Part shown: piece by piece, positions 1 through 9,945 of the stretch
Position numbering within the stretch: the stretch's first letter is position 1
Layout of the letters: every line of letters begins with the position of its first letter
Assembly (NCBI RefSeq): GCF_000807675.2
Contig: NZ_CP019962.1
Location: 4,127,157 to 4,191,156 of the forward strand
DNA length: 64,000 bases
Source of the DNA: Eubacterium limosum
Lineage (GTDB): Bacteria; Bacillota; Clostridia; Eubacteriales; Eubacteriaceae
Direction of reading: 5' to 3'
Position numbers and translations under genes: made by a program
The notes under the pieces: model-generated
Databases searched by the model: none
The model's input: only the letters and a program-made list of their open reading frames with translations
Told to the model about the DNA's origin: nothing

Positions 1-355
1 GAGTGTTATCAATAATAACATTTTTATATTGTTCGACAAGTTTATTAACTTTTTCATTATTGAATATCCCAAAATAATTTACCCATAAGATATATTCATT
101 TTTCTTTAACTGTATGTCTATCGGTTCAAACTCTTCATTTAGATAATAAAACTCAAATCTGACTCCAGATCTTTTCACTGCTTCAATAACACTTTGACAA
201 TTATAATACGGAATATAGACTTTAGAAGGATTTGCATCCCTCAAAGCATAATAAATTGCACTACGTCCACAATTAAGCGGCAATACATCTTCTCCATGGT
301 AATATTCCTTTTTACTCGTTAATTCTAAAGGCAAATATCCCCCATATTCTTTCAT
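1..355 (-). CDS. DegT-like PLP aminotransferase, N-terminal part (runs off left edge)
   Basis: This is the first 118 or so residues of a minus-strand protein that continues beyond the window. It begins MKEYGGYLPLEL and contains LNCGRSAIYYAL and VYIPYYNCQSV, then a conserved-looking LWVNYFGI stretch. These resemble the N-terminal fold of DegT/DnrJ-type PLP-dependent aminotransferases, in which a G-R-S/T-A loop binds the cofactor phosphate. The catalytic lysine lies outside the window. The ATG at 355 is chosen because GGAG sits six bases upstream; an in-frame ATG at 367 has no such site. It follows the FemAB/GNAT gene by 35 bp and is probably the next gene of the polysaccharide operon. The family call is moderate because only the N-terminus is visible. 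Confidence 0.55.
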   Translation of the reverse strand, partial: MKEYGGYLPLELTSKKEYYHGEDVLPLNCGRSAIYYALRDANPSKVYIPYYNCQSVIEAVKRSGVRFEFYYLNEEFEPIDIQLKKNEYILWVNYFGIFNNEKVNKLVEQYKNVIIDNT

Positions 356-390
356 CTTTTTCTCCATCACTTTACAATTAATTTTTGCAT

Positions 391-1383
391 TTACGCTAGC
401 GATTTATAAAAAGTGCGATTTAAACTATACTTGCTACCATAGGCTTCTTTACTTTTGATTAATCCTTCATTAAGGATTTTACCTTTATCTTCGGTTGAAA
501 TTCCCCACGATAATTTGCATATATTCTTCTCTTTCATCTCTTTAATGATTCCATAATATAAAAATGTACTGGGACTAAGCGTCGCATATTCTTCCTTTGC
601 TGCCAAGTATTGTGTATGAGCTACATTTGTTTGTTCAAAATAAAAAACCATTCCGCCTGCAATCATTTCATTCTCTTTAAAGACACCGTAAAATTGACAG
701 ATATCTTTTAAACTGCTATTTTTAAATTCTAATAATTCTTCTATTGAATGGACGGGATTTGTTTTATATTTGTGTAAATTCTGACATAATATTTCATAAA
801 AATTTCTAATTTTGTCATCATCATTTAATCTTTGAAAAGATAAACCTTCTTTAATTCCATTATTAACATTGGTTCTCTTGCCTTGCGTAAAATTACTTGT
901 AATCTTTTCTTTATATGAATAATAATCAATATATGTACTTAATTCTGCATATTCGTTATAATTTCTGTTCTCCAAACAGTACTCCAAAAGTTCAGGACTT
1001 TCTTTTGAAAATAAGGAAGGGGTAATTTTCAACGTAATTTCTTCGTAATTTTTGTCCCCCAAGTATTGATCGATTAGATCAATCATTTCCAATACTTTAT
1101 TTGAAATATAATACTTTCTTCTTATAATGATACCGCCAAAAGTTGATCCTTTATGAGAATAAAACACTTTATAACCATTTTCTTTTATGTTACACGCTGG
1201 ACAAACGGCCGCTATCGTTCCCTTTTTATCCTTAATGATAAGCGAATTATCTTCAAAACGATTTTTAGGATGGTAGTTCAAAAAACGTCTTGTTTGCAAA
1301 AAAGTTCCATTTACAGAATCGTTAAGAACAAAATCATCCCATTCTTTTTCTTCAAAATCTTTGTATTTTTCTACGATAAACAC
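391..1383 (-). CDS. FemAB/GNAT-type acyl- or aminoacyl-transferase
   Basis: A 330-residue protein with the two-lobed GNAT arrangement of FemAB-like proteins. The second lobe carries FYGVFKENEMIAGGMVFYFE followed by an ALTP-like segment (YATLSPSTFLYYGII), typical of the FemAB/BioF2 acetyltransferase domain. Proteins of this type in polysaccharide clusters usually acylate an amino-sugar or transfer an amino acid to a lipid-linked precursor; the substrate here is unknown. It lies directly downstream of the FdtA/FdtB-like pair, so acylation of the amino-sugar they make is a reasonable inference. The gene is strongly AT-rich like most of this operon. No signal peptide or membrane segment is visible, so it should be cytoplasmic. 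Confidence 0.6.
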   Translation of the reverse strand: MFIVEKYKDFEEKEWDDFVLNDSVNGTFLQTRRFLNYHPKNRFEDNSLIIKDKKGTIAAVCPACNIKENGYKVFYSHKGSTFGGIIIRRKYYISNKVLEMIDLIDQYLGDKNYEEITLKITPSLFSKESPELLEYCLENRNYNEYAELSTYIDYYSYKEKITSNFTQGKRTNVNNGIKEGLSFQRLNDDDKIRNFYEILCQNLHKYKTNPVHSIEELLEFKNSSLKDICQFYGVFKENEMIAGGMVFYFEQTNVAHTQYLAAKEEYATLSPSTFLYYGIIKEMKEKNICKLSWGISTEDKGKILNEGLIKSKEAYGSKYSLNRTFYKSLA

Positions 1384-1416
1384 TTTTATCCCTCATTTTC
1401 TACTTTTTTTACTTCT

Positions 1417-2511
1417 TTAAAAAGAATTGACTCTTTGAATAATATAATTAACCATGTCATTTTTTATCCCATAATATAAGGGCAAGCTCAATTCTTCTCT
1501 GGCAATCTTCTCTGCAATGGGAAAATCACCCTGTTCATGGCCTAAATCTTTATAAGCATCCTGTAAATGCATCGCAACAGGATAATGAATGACGGTGCCA
1601 ATGCCTCTTTCTTTCAGATAATTTTGGAGTACATCACGTTTCTTTGTACGAACTGGGAAAATATGCCAGACGTGTGTATTTTTTTCATTTACTTCTGGCA
1701 AAATAATTTGATCGTTTTTGATTTCATTCAAATACCGTTCGCAAATCTGCTGTCTTGCTTTTGTCCAGCGATCAAGTTCTCTCAACTTGATGCGTAAAAA
1801 TCCTGCTTGTAATTCATCTAAACGCGAATTAATGCCCTTGTAAATATGATGGTACTTCCGAGCCGAGCCATAATTGCCGATGGCTCTTGCTTTCTCTGCA
1901 ATTTGAGGATTGTTTGTCGTAATACATCCGCCATCTCCGAGACAGCCTAGATTTTTACCCGGATAAAAACTGAAGGAAGCCGCATCTCCCAGTGACCCTG
2001 CTTTTTTTCCTCTATAAGTTGCGCCATGGCATTGAGCGGCATCTTCAATGACTTTCAACTGGTATTTTCCTGCGATTTCAAGAATAGGGTCCATATCCGC
2101 GCACTGTCCATAAAGATGCACGGCAATAATGGCTTTGGTCCTTTCTGTAATGGCTTTTTCGATTTCAGCTGGATTAATATTATAAGTTTTGATGTCTGGT
2201 TCAACAAAAACAGGTGTTGCCCCAGTATAGGATACGGCTAATGCCGTTGCAATAAATGTATTGGAGGGAACAATTACTTCATCCCCATCGCCAATATCAA
2301 AAGCCCTCAGTAACAGATACAAACCTTCCAAACCATTTCCGCATCCGACACAGTATTCTGCCTCACAGTATTCTGCAAATTCTTTTTCAAATTGACGGCA
2401 CTCTTCCCCGTCAATGAACCAGCTTTTATCATATACGCGCTCGAAGCATGCCTGCATGTCCGCTTTGATCTCATTGTGCATGGGGGTGAAGGTACTAAAG
2501 GGTATGTTCAT
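1417..2511 (-). CDS. dTDP-3-oxo-sugar aminotransferase, FdtB/QdtB-like (DegT/DnrJ/EryC1/StrS family)
   Basis: A PLP-dependent sugar aminotransferase of 364 residues. [15 protein letters not shown] is the N-terminal cofactor loop, EDAAQCHGA is the aspartate motif, and [15 protein letters not shown] contains the Schiff-base lysine. The reading frame is open to 2619, but the ATG pair at 2511/2514 is preferred: AAGGAAG lies just upstream and the homologous part starts MNIPFSTF. It overlaps the end of the FdtA-like gene by about 17 bp, which implies translational coupling. The pairing with a 3,4-ketoisomerase points to a 3-amino-3,6-dideoxyhexose (Fuc3N or Qui3N); which epimer is made cannot be read from the sequence. 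The supply of dTDP-4-keto-6-deoxyglucose (RmlA/RmlB) is not in this window. Confidence 0.8.
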   Translation of the reverse strand: MNIPFSTFTPMHNEIKADMQACFERVYDKSWFIDGEECRQFEKEFAEYCEAEYCVGCGNGLEGLYLLLRAFDIGDGDEVIVPSNTFIATALAVSYTGATPVFVEPDIKTYNINPAEIEKAITERTKAIIAVHLYGQCADMDPILEIAGKYQLKVIEDAAQCHGATYRGKKAGSLGDAASFSFYPGKNLGCLGDGGCITTNNPQIAEKARAIGNYGSARKYHHIYKGINSRLDELQAGFLRIKLRELDRWTKARQQICERYLNEIKNDQIILPEVNEKNTHVWHIFPVRTKKRDVLQNYLKERGIGTVIHYPVAMHLQDAYKDLGHEQGDFPIAEKIAREELSLPLYYGIKNDMVNYIIQRVNSF

Positions 2512-2965
2512 CATCGTTTTCTTCCTTTTGTTTTTCTTTGTTAAAAAAATCCTGCGCTTCCTCACAGTATGTCCGATAATCTCGAATATAGTCTTCCTCA
2601 TCATAATACTCGGAAGCAATAACCATCAGAACACTTCCTGGTGAGAAATTGTACATTTCCCGCCAGATCATTGGCCCGATATAAAGTCCTTTTGCGGGAT
2701 CATCTAAAGTAATAAACTCCTTTTCATAGGGAGTGCTCACACTGATTTGCACACTGCCATTAAGACAAAGCAGCACCTGCTGGAGCACTTTGTGCGAGTG
2801 AAATCCTCGGATAGTATTTTCGGGAACTCTCGTTAAATAATAGATACGTTTGATGTCAAAAGGCACGTCTTTAAGACCTTCGATAGGTGTTAAATGGCCC
2901 ATGGGGCGCTCGACATTTTTTGTATCAACGATATCGTTGAATTCAATCATTCTTATATTGATCAT
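2495..2965 (-). CDS. dTDP-4-oxo-6-deoxyglucose 3,4-ketoisomerase-like cupin (FdtA/QdtA family)
   Basis: A 156-residue cupin-fold protein with the signature RGFHSHK around residues 54-60, which supplies catalytic histidines in FdtA/QdtA/TylM3-type isomerases, followed by LNGSVQIS and [14 protein letters not shown]. The length fits the family, with a short acidic/basic tail. Members convert dTDP-4-oxo-6-deoxyglucose to the 3-oxo isomer, the substrate of the adjacent aminotransferase. It starts 7 bp after the flippase gene ends and its 3' end overlaps the aminotransferase start. FdtA and QdtA differ only in C4 stereochemistry of the product and I cannot separate them by eye. Confidence 0.78.
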   Translation of the reverse strand: MINIRMIEFNDIVDTKNVERPMGHLTPIEGLKDVPFDIKRIYYLTRVPENTIRGFHSHKVLQQVLLCLNGSVQISVSTPYEKEFITLDDPAKGLYIGPMIWREMYNFSPGSVLMVIASEYYDEEDYIRDYRTYCEEAQDFFNKEKQKEENDDEHTL

Positions 2966-2972
2966 TGGAAAC

Positions 2973-4388
2973 CTACCCTTTCTTTTTAAACCCCTTTAAT
3001 AACTTCAGCACATCATTTCCATATCCGATTACAATCAGGCCCATTGCAAACAGGATTAGAATGACCAATGGCCAGTAAAGCTTAAAAAATAAACTCAGAG
3101 TAATACAACCCATTAAAACGGATAATAAACCAAATTTTTTACTTAACTTCAAAAGCTTCATCCTTGACGTGACGATCACCACTATCAATACTGAAACCGC
3201 ATAGCCTGTAAGCGTAGAAAGGGAACAGCCCACAATTCCATAGGCTTTAATCATAAAAAAGTTCATAATAATGTTAACGAGCACCCCAACTGATAAACAT
3301 ATTGGAGACCAATAACTTTTTCTAATCACTAAAAACTGGTTGCCAGCGGTTTGAAACAACATTAACAACAAAGGCGATAAAAATAAGTATGGGAACACTT
3401 CAGCTCCTTTAGTATAATCACCTGCGAATAACAGATTGAAAATCCACTGATTAAAGGGTAACAAGACTATAAAGGCCAAAAACGAGATCACCCCTAAGTA
3501 CTCAAAAATTTTAGAAATCAATCCAACTTGGTCATCATCCCGCATGGTCGAAAATGCAAAGTACTGCCATCCCCCCGCAAAGGCCTGGTAAATAAACTGG
3601 CTGATGGAAGCCACCCGAGCGCCAATGGAATAGATCCCGACCTGTGCTACATCCAGCATGTGGGTGATCATAATTTTGTCTGTAGAGTTAAAGGCCCAAT
3701 AGATAATGAAAACCGGTAGAAGCGGCAAACCGATTTTTAACAGCGTTCTGGCAATTTCTTTATCATATAGCTTAAAATGAAATTCTCTTCGATTAAATCC
3801 CCAAAAGAAAAGAAGTATTCCTAAACTAGCGATTAAATTTCCATAAATAAGACCTTGATAGCCAAATCCAATGTATACCAATAAAACGGCAATGCCATAA
3901 TAGGCGATGGAATTGGATAGGCCCGAAACCACGTAAATAGTACGACGATTTTGCATACGTGTGGGCGCAGAGATAATGTTTCGGTTAGCTGCCAGAAAAA
4001 CCCCGATAGCCGCACACACAATGATAAAAGTACTGTCGGTATCACCGATAAAGATTTGTGAAAAGGCCTTGTTGAACAAGATTAAAACAACCATGACCAC
4101 AAAAGAGGATAACAAGACAATTTGCATCCCGGTTGATGTAACCTTCATTTTGTATTGCATCTCGTCTTTTTCAAAGTATTCACGGAACATAGCGTCGTAG
4201 ACACCCAATATGGCAAAGGATGAACCAAAATTGATGATCATGTTGAAAAGATCGAAGCGTCCAAACTCGCTGGTGTCAGGAAGCAAACGGGTTACGATAG
4301 GCAACATTAATAAAGGAACGATTTTATTTAAAATATTAATAAAACCATAAGCTAAAAAATTTTCTATAAACAATCTAAAACGTCCCAT
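2973..4388 (-). CDS. Wzx-type polysaccharide flippase (MOP superfamily)
   Basis: A 471-residue polytopic membrane protein with about 12-14 hydrophobic segments and short charged loops, starting FLAYGFINILNKIVPLLMLP, the usual opening helix of oligosaccharide flippases. Such proteins move undecaprenyl-linked repeat units across the cytoplasmic membrane. Position between glycosyltransferases and the amino-sugar genes, in an operon that also encodes a Wzy-like polymerase, supports a Wzx/Wzy-dependent pathway. The C-terminus ends in a lysine-rich tail. GC content is intermediate between the AT-rich glycosyltransferase block and the rest of the window. Confidence 0.85.
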   Translation of the reverse strand: MGRFRLFIENFLAYGFINILNKIVPLLMLPIVTRLLPDTSEFGRFDLFNMIINFGSSFAILGVYDAMFREYFEKDEMQYKMKVTSTGMQIVLLSSFVVMVVLILFNKAFSQIFIGDTDSTFIIVCAAIGVFLAANRNIISAPTRMQNRRTIYVVSGLSNSIAYYGIAVLLVYIGFGYQGLIYGNLIASLGILLFFWGFNRREFHFKLYDKEIARTLLKIGLPLLPVFIIYWAFNSTDKIMITHMLDVAQVGIYSIGARVASISQFIYQAFAGGWQYFAFSTMRDDDQVGLISKIFEYLGVISFLAFIVLLPFNQWIFNLLFAGDYTKGAEVFPYLFLSPLLLMLFQTAGNQFLVIRKSYWSPICLSVGVLVNIIMNFFMIKAYGIVGCSLSTLTGYAVSVLIVVIVTSRMKLLKLSKKFGLLSVLMGCITLSLFFKLYWPLVILILFAMGLIVIGYGNDVLKLLKGFKKKG

Positions 4389-4520
4389 TATATCCTCATA
4401 CTTTTTATTTTTTTCAAATTACTCTCAAGAATTATTTATAAACTTCTATTAGTAAAACTGTATACAGCAATAGTCTAATTTTTTATATCTTACCATTTTG
4501 GATAATATTATCTTTAATAA

Positions 4521-5468
4521 TTAATTTATCGTAAAAAATATAATAAATTTTCTTTTGACTCTGCAAAAAAGTCGTTTGAAAATATGCTTTAAAAAAATAT
4601 CAAAATTCAAAGCTATATATTTATACTTTTTTGTTGTAGAATAATTTTCAAAAAGAAAATTAATAGTATATGTATATAATATTTTTCTTTTATCAGATTT
4701 TTTAAATATTGACATATACGGAAAAATTTCTTTTTCTACTTTAAGTTTCTGATCTCGTTTTAATACTTCATTAGGAGCACTGGTTACTGTAGTAGAAATT
4801 CCAGATCCTATTCTGTATTTAACGGTAACACAATCATAAAACGCTATAGGACAACCTTCACGTAACAAACGACACCACATGGGTGAATCTTCAGCTAAAC
4901 GATAAGCTTCATCGAAAAAGCCATATTGTTCAAAACATTTTTTTGTGAAAAAAAATCCTGGTGCTGGTGGCTTTGTTCCGTAAATACAATGTAGCCTAAA
5001 TCGTTCATTATTATTGATCTCTTTTAAAAAATTAAATTCTTTAAATGTAAATTCAGCTAATTTGGATGGCATGGGACACATATTAATGTCGCATTCTTGA
5101 ATTCTCGTTACTAAAAAAGCAAATGGTTCTTTTTTAAAATGAGATACAATATTTTCAATAGTATGTGTACTGAAAAAAAGGTCGTCTGTTGCAATAAATT
5201 TTATTATTTCACCTGTTGCAACACTTAATGCACTATTAATATTTTTGACAGTTCCTTGATTAATTTCACTATGTAAAATTTTAAAATTAAAATTTTTACT
5301 GTTATTATTATTTATATAGTTATATATTTCTTTTTGATCAAATTCTTCACTTCCATCATCAGCAATAATAATTTCTATGTTGCTGTAAGTTTGAGAGAAA
5401 ATAGAGTCAAGTAACTCAAAAATATACTTTAGGTTATTATAGGAAGATATTATTATACTAACTCGCAT
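4521..5468 (-). CDS. Glycosyltransferase family 2 (GT-A fold)
   Basis: A 315-residue protein with the GT2 opening VSIIISSYNNLKYIFELLDS, the nucleotide-binding IIIADDGSEE near residue 38, and the metal-binding FIATDDL near residue 93 (DxD-like). The C-terminal third is basic and hydrophobic, with CRVKRKFIIFFTIN suggesting peripheral membrane contact. It transfers one sugar of the repeat unit; donor and acceptor cannot be told from sequence. A 132-bp spacer to the flippase gene is one of the larger gaps in the operon, and I see no convincing promoter or terminator in it. Very AT-rich, with many AAA, ATA and TTA codons. Confidence 0.82.
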   Translation of the reverse strand: MRVSIIISSYNNLKYIFELLDSIFSQTYSNIEIIIADDGSEEFDQKEIYNYINNNNSKNFNFKILHSEINQGTVKNINSALSVATGEIIKFIATDDLFFSTHTIENIVSHFKKEPFAFLVTRIQECDINMCPMPSKLAEFTFKEFNFLKEINNNERFRLHCIYGTKPPAPGFFFTKKCFEQYGFFDEAYRLAEDSPMWCRLLREGCPIAFYDCVTVKYRIGSGISTTVTSAPNEVLKRDQKLKVEKEIFPYMSIFKKSDKRKILYTYTINFLFENYSTTKKYKYIALNFDIFLKHIFKRLFCRVKRKFIIFFTIN

Positions 5469-5486
5469 TCTTATCCTTTCCGTTAT

Positions 5487-6539
5487 CTAATCTAGGACTT
5501 CATTTAACTTTTTAAAAATAGTTTTGTTGATATGATTAAAATTTATTTCATTTTCATTCAGCAACCATTCCTGTTTAAAAGTATCAATTTTATCAGAAAT
5601 AGAAAATGGTATTACTTTGCAATTTGCCAAAACACCAAAAATCATTGGGTGCATTCTTCCAGTAATAACTTTTTCTGACTCCCCTAAAATATTTAACAAA
5701 CTAGTAAGTGTATCACTATTCAATATTTTCACCTTGTTATCAATATGCATTTTTAAATAGTTTATAAAATTGTAAGTTTCTATCTTATCTTCATATGTAC
5801 TGTAAGCAAGTTTTATAAACGTATCTCTATCTATATGTTGGTTTATTATTTCAATCCAACGATCATAGTACTCTTTTATATTTATTTTATGTCTAAAGTG
5901 GCTTTTATATGTTGTATAACTATAAATCATAACTACAACGTCCTTTTTTTTACTATTTTTATTTTGGACAACATAATTATAAAGAGAAAAAGCCACATCT
6001 GGAACATAAGAACATTCTATTTCAAACTCCTTTTTTAAAAAATTTTGAGATGCTTTATCCCTTACAGTAATATTCTCACATTTTTTAAAAGCTTTTATGT
6101 AAGTCTTTTTTTCATGTGTTGACAGATTTTGATCGCATCCAATACCAAACAAAACTATCTTACTATTTATTTTACTTGCATAATCAGTCCAGAATTGCAT
6201 TGCGTAAGGAAAATAACAGTTTGATTTTACCAACTGCCCTCCCCCGATAATAATAAAGTCAAAATTATTATCCATCTTGCTTAGTATTTTTTTTATGTCA
6301 CGTTCTTTTCTAACTTTCCATTTTAACGACACGGGTAATGATTTTTTTAATTTTAACAAGATTTTATTTCCAGATACATCTTTTTTATTTGAGAATTCTA
6401 AACTCTGTTCTACAAATTGAGTAAAACCACAAAATTCAACTTGATGATCTAACTTTTTTAACATAACCATTAGCATGTATTTTATTGCTTTATCACCCAA
6501 ATTATCCGAATAACCTTGATTAATTAATAAAATTTTCAT
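5487..6539 (-). CDS. Polysaccharide pyruvyl transferase family protein
   Basis: A 350-residue protein beginning MKILLINQGYSDNLGDKAI, the typical N-terminus of the polysaccharide pyruvyl transferase (CsaB/WcaK) family. IIIGGGQLVKS lies near residue 98, a DKASQNFLKK segment near 163, and the late motif VITGRMHPMIFGVLANCKVIPFS near 292, where the arginine and histidine bind the donor. Known members add a pyruvyl ketal from phosphoenolpyruvate to a sugar, giving an acidic glycan. Its start overlaps the polymerase end by 20 bp. Some family members are not pyruvyl transferases, so the exact reaction is inference. Confidence 0.75.
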   Translation of the reverse strand: MKILLINQGYSDNLGDKAIKYMLMVMLKKLDHQVEFCGFTQFVEQSLEFSNKKDVSGNKILLKLKKSLPVSLKWKVRKERDIKKILSKMDNNFDFIIIGGGQLVKSNCYFPYAMQFWTDYASKINSKIVLFGIGCDQNLSTHEKKTYIKAFKKCENITVRDKASQNFLKKEFEIECSYVPDVAFSLYNYVVQNKNSKKKDVVVMIYSYTTYKSHFRHKINIKEYYDRWIEIINQHIDRDTFIKLAYSTYEDKIETYNFINYLKMHIDNKVKILNSDTLTSLLNILGESEKVITGRMHPMIFGVLANCKVIPFSISDKIDTFKQEWLLNENEINFNHINKTIFKKLNEVLD

Positions 6540-7818
6540 TGGTGAAGCACTCCCTTTTACTTATATCTTTAATATTTTCAGCAGTAATAGTAAAATAAAG
6601 TATAAGAAGTATACTAATTGCATTCCCACATCCTATTAAAAAATCTCCCTTAATATTCGAAATAAAATAATATATTCCTATTAAAAAAATAACTTTTTTA
6701 AAATATTTATCATTTGCTACTGTAATTGACATTCTCTTAAATATATATAAATACATATATACTATCAATAAAGTTCCAACTATTCCAAAAAAATAGATTT
6801 GTCTAAAAAAGCCTATATCTGTGTGTTTATAATATAAAATACCTTCTCCTTTATATCTTCCATCTCCTATTAAAAAAGATTTGGGACTAATATTAGAAAA
6901 GTTTTCTACCATTTTAATTAAGTTTTTTGATGTTCCAATTGAAAAGCTGCCTGTTTCCTCATATGAATAAATCATCTCAAAAGCATACACACTTATGTTG
7001 TGACTTATTTTTAAAACTTTATCTTTTCCTAAAAAAGAAAAAGCTATTATGATACTCAAAATTACAATTAGACCTCCATGAGTTATTATTCTTAAAATTT
7101 TGTTTTTTTCTTTTTTTCTATCATTCGAAATGTAACTAACAGATAAAAATATAGAAAATAATACTCCTATAAATCCTGTTCTCCCTGTAACACAAACTGA
7201 AATAAATATAGCAATATAAGCGGTAATATAAAAGTAAATTTGCTTTCTCGAAAGTTTGTTACTTATCATTTTGTAAATAATAAATATTAAAGCAAATGAT
7301 TGTATTACTCCTAAATCATAAGTAACCGAAGAAGCCATACCTAACCCTCTTATTCCGTTGTATCTTTTGAGCAAAGATTCTCTTTCAATTGATGTAATTG
7401 AAAAACATATTTCTCTGAATCCAGAAAATAGAAGCATTAACAAGATGAATAGCGCTTGAACAAAGGCGAGTATTATAAATAATCTTATAATATAGTTTTT
7501 ATTTAATTTATTTGTTCTTTTTAAAAGTTGAACAAATAGAAAAGCTCCTAAAAAATGATTCACTATAAAAAGGATAAGTGCATATAAAATGCTCATATCT
7601 TTGGATTCATTAATGATCATAATAAAAATCGAGTACAAAATTAATATAATCAAAAAAGCAACTATTTTGAACCATTCTTTTTTATAATATACAATTCTAT
7701 GGAATATTGTATATAGTAGTAAAATTATAACTACAATCTTCGAACTACTTATTGGAATTCCAACAAAAGGTATGTTGTAAACAAATAAAAATGCTAAAAT
7801 ATGTATGAGTATATCCAA
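6520..7818 (-). CDS. Wzy-like polysaccharide polymerase / O-antigen ligase-type membrane protein
   Basis: A 432-residue integral membrane protein with about 11-12 hydrophobic helices and one long extracytoplasmic loop (roughly residues 270-330) with several charged and aromatic residues (GDGRYKGEGILYYKHTDIGFF). That arrangement is typical of Wzy polymerases and WaaL-like ligases, which are poorly conserved in sequence. With a Wzx flippase and an initiating transferase in the same operon, polymerisation of the repeat unit on the outer face of the membrane is the likely role. Strongly AT-rich. The call rests on topology and context. Confidence 0.7.
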   Translation of the reverse strand: MDILIHILAFLFVYNIPFVGIPISSSKIVVIILLLYTIFHRIVYYKKEWFKIVAFLIILILYSIFIMIINESKDMSILYALILFIVNHFLGAFLFVQLLKRTNKLNKNYIIRLFIILAFVQALFILLMLLFSGFREICFSITSIERESLLKRYNGIRGLGMASSVTYDLGVIQSFALIFIIYKMISNKLSRKQIYFYITAYIAIFISVCVTGRTGFIGVLFSIFLSVSYISNDRKKEKNKILRIITHGGLIVILSIIIAFSFLGKDKVLKISHNISVYAFEMIYSYEETGSFSIGTSKNLIKMVENFSNISPKSFLIGDGRYKGEGILYYKHTDIGFFRQIYFFGIVGTLLIVYMYLYIFKRMSITVANDKYFKKVIFLIGIYYFISNIKGDFLIGCGNAISILLILYFTITAENIKDISKRECFTNENFIN

Positions 7819-7828
7819 ATCAACTCTC

Positions 7829-8962
7829 CTAGTTAGCTATATTAATAAAAAATTTTTCTAATTCTTTTATTGTTGTTTCTATATCAAAACCTGATTTAAT
7901 AGCATACTTGTAGTAATAATTTCTTTTTTTATTTATGCTAATTTTCAAAATCTCTTTTGCCCAATTTTCGGGTCCTTCTTTTAAAGATTTTGAATAAATA
8001 ATATCCGTTATATAGAGTTCTTTTGGAAGATTACTCGTTATTAAACATGGTAAACCTGAAGCCTGTGCTTCTATAACGGCAATTCCAAGCCCCTCAAACT
8101 TTGAAGGAAAAACAAAAAAATCCATCGTATTTAAATATTCATTAACATTTTCTTTTTCGCCCAAAAGTTTTACTTTTGGCTCCAAGCCTAATTGTTTGAT
8201 TTTATGCTTAATTTTAATTTCGAGGTCACCATTTCCAATGATCAAAAGGGTAGAATTGGGCTTATATTCTAAAATCTTTAAAAATATTTTAATTAAAAAA
8301 TCATGATTTTTTATCGCGGTAATTCTTCCTACATTCCCAACAACAAAATCTTTATCATTTAAATTTAATTCTCTTCGTATTTTTTTCCTTCTTTCTTCTG
8401 AATATCTAAACTTATCAACGAAAATCCCATTCTTTATTATATGAAAATGATTATTGTAAATGATTTTTTTTCCAAATAAATACATGCCCGCATTTTTACT
8501 ACAAGCAAAATAATAATCCGAAACTTTTAAAAGCTTTTTTTGGTTAACTCTACTTAAAAAATTAATTATTATTTCACAAATAAAGTTTTTAGCTTCAGAT
8601 TTTGACGCATGTGCATGTGTAATTACCTTTGCAGTAGTATACTTATGTGCCAGTTTATGGGCAAATATGCTACTAGCAGAACAGGTTTGTAACCATATAA
8701 AATTGTACTTGTTACTATTTCTAATAAAAAAGGATTTAATGTATTTTTTACATTTAAAATAATTTTCTCTTGGTTTATTTGTATGATATATCTCACTTCC
8801 CTCAGATATTAATAGTTTTTCATTATAACATTCATTATTATAAACCAAAAAATCTATTTGTATTTTTGTTTTGTCTATGCCTTTGAAAACATTAAAAATA
8901 AAGTTTTCAATTCCGCCGTTCACATTGCCATAGTCAACTACTAAAATTTTTATTTTTTTCAT
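7829..8962 (-). CDS. Glycosyltransferase family 4 (GT-B fold, EpsF-like)
   Basis: A 377-residue GT-B enzyme. The N-terminal half starts KILVVDYGNVNGGIENFIFN, the acceptor-domain glycine loop of GT4 proteins. The C-terminal half has VGNVGRITAIKNHDFLIKIF and LIIGNGDLE, then FVFPSKFEGLGIAVIEAQASGLP, the E-x7-E nucleotide-sugar binding signature. It is a retaining transferase that extends the lipid-linked oligosaccharide on the cytoplasmic side; the donor is unknown. Its start overlaps the end of the upstream GT2 gene by 29 bp, so the two are probably co-translated. Confidence 0.87.
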   Translation of the reverse strand: MKKIKILVVDYGNVNGGIENFIFNVFKGIDKTKIQIDFLVYNNECYNEKLLISEGSEIYHTNKPRENYFKCKKYIKSFFIRNSNKYNFIWLQTCSASSIFAHKLAHKYTTAKVITHAHASKSEAKNFICEIIINFLSRVNQKKLLKVSDYYFACSKNAGMYLFGKKIIYNNHFHIIKNGIFVDKFRYSEERRKKIRRELNLNDKDFVVGNVGRITAIKNHDFLIKIFLKILEYKPNSTLLIIGNGDLEIKIKHKIKQLGLEPKVKLLGEKENVNEYLNTMDFFVFPSKFEGLGIAVIEAQASGLPCLITSNLPKELYITDIIYSKSLKEGPENWAKEILKISINKKRNYYYKYAIKSGFDIETTIKELEKFFINIAN

Positions 8963-9941
8963 ATTTATTTAAATTACAATATCCTTTTGCTAATAAAACC
9001 AATACATTATATAGATGCAACATATAAAATGGATATAAGAATTTATTTGCTTTATTAAGGCTCCTCCAATCTACTGAAACTTTACAATTCTTTTCTAAAT
9101 CTTTTACTTTTTCTCTCAATTTTTCTTTGGTTTCTTCAAAAGTGTTTATTGATGCAAGTCTATACAAAGAAGCTGTTAGTGCTGTTACTGAAAAGCTTTG
9201 TATTGTTTTTTGATATTCTTCGAACAATAAATTTTCAATAAGGTAGTTCTTCATTCTTAAATATACTGGTCCCCAAGGATCATCATTTCCTTTTTTAGAC
9301 TGACTACTTGGATAATTAACATAATGATAATATTCACTATTTAAAAAACTTATTTTTCTTGCATTCCTTAAACATTCAAAACTAAATATAGCTTCTTCTC
9401 CAACCTCATCGTCCGAATAGAAAATTTTATTATTAATTATTATGCTTCTTCTTGTTACTTTTCTCCAACCGCCCCAAGGAATTTTGCCAGTCATTTGACA
9501 TCTAATCAATAATTTCTTTGAATAATTTGCAAATTTTGATATTTTCTCTTTGCAAATTATTTTTCCATCTATTTTTTCCTGGACTGCGTCTATAAATATA
9601 ACATCAGAATTTTCAAGTTTGATGATGTTATCTAATGCTTCAAAATAACCTTCATCAATATAATCATCTGAATCAATAAATATAATATATTCTCCGCTTG
9701 CTCTTTCTATCCCGGCATTTCTAGCTAATCCTGGACCTCTATTATTTTGTTCCTTAAGAATAAGCTTCTCGCTAGTTTTTAAAAAATTGTTTAAAATTTT
9801 TCCCGTTTTGTCTGTTGATCCGTCATTTACTAAAATAACTTCATAGTCTGTATAATTTTGTAATAGAACACTTTTAACGCATCGTTCAATTGTCTTTTCC
9901 GCATTAAACACTGGTATAACTATTGAAAATCTCACACTCAT
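8934..9941 (-). CDS. Glycosyltransferase family 2
   Basis: A 335-residue GT2 enzyme with FSIVIPVFNAEKTIERCVKS at the N-terminus, VILVNDGSTDKT around residue 36, GPGLARNAGIERA around 70, and the DxD-type metal motif FIDSDDYID near residue 90. The C-terminal region ends in an amphipathic hydrophobic stretch (FLYPFYMLHLYNVLVLLAK) that may anchor the protein at the membrane. It adds one residue of the repeat unit; specificity unknown. Four bases separate it from the preceding GT2 gene. Confidence 0.87.
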   Translation of the reverse strand: MSVRFSIVIPVFNAEKTIERCVKSVLLQNYTDYEVILVNDGSTDKTGKILNNFLKTSEKLILKEQNNRGPGLARNAGIERASGEYIIFIDSDDYIDEGYFEALDNIIKLENSDVIFIDAVQEKIDGKIICKEKISKFANYSKKLLIRCQMTGKIPWGGWRKVTRRSIIINNKIFYSDDEVGEEAIFSFECLRNARKISFLNSEYYHYVNYPSSQSKKGNDDPWGPVYLRMKNYLIENLLFEEYQKTIQSFSVTALTASLYRLASINTFEETKEKLREKVKDLEKNCKVSVDWRSLNKANKFLYPFYMLHLYNVLVLLAKGYCNLNKYEKNKNFSS

Positions 9942-9945
9942 TTTT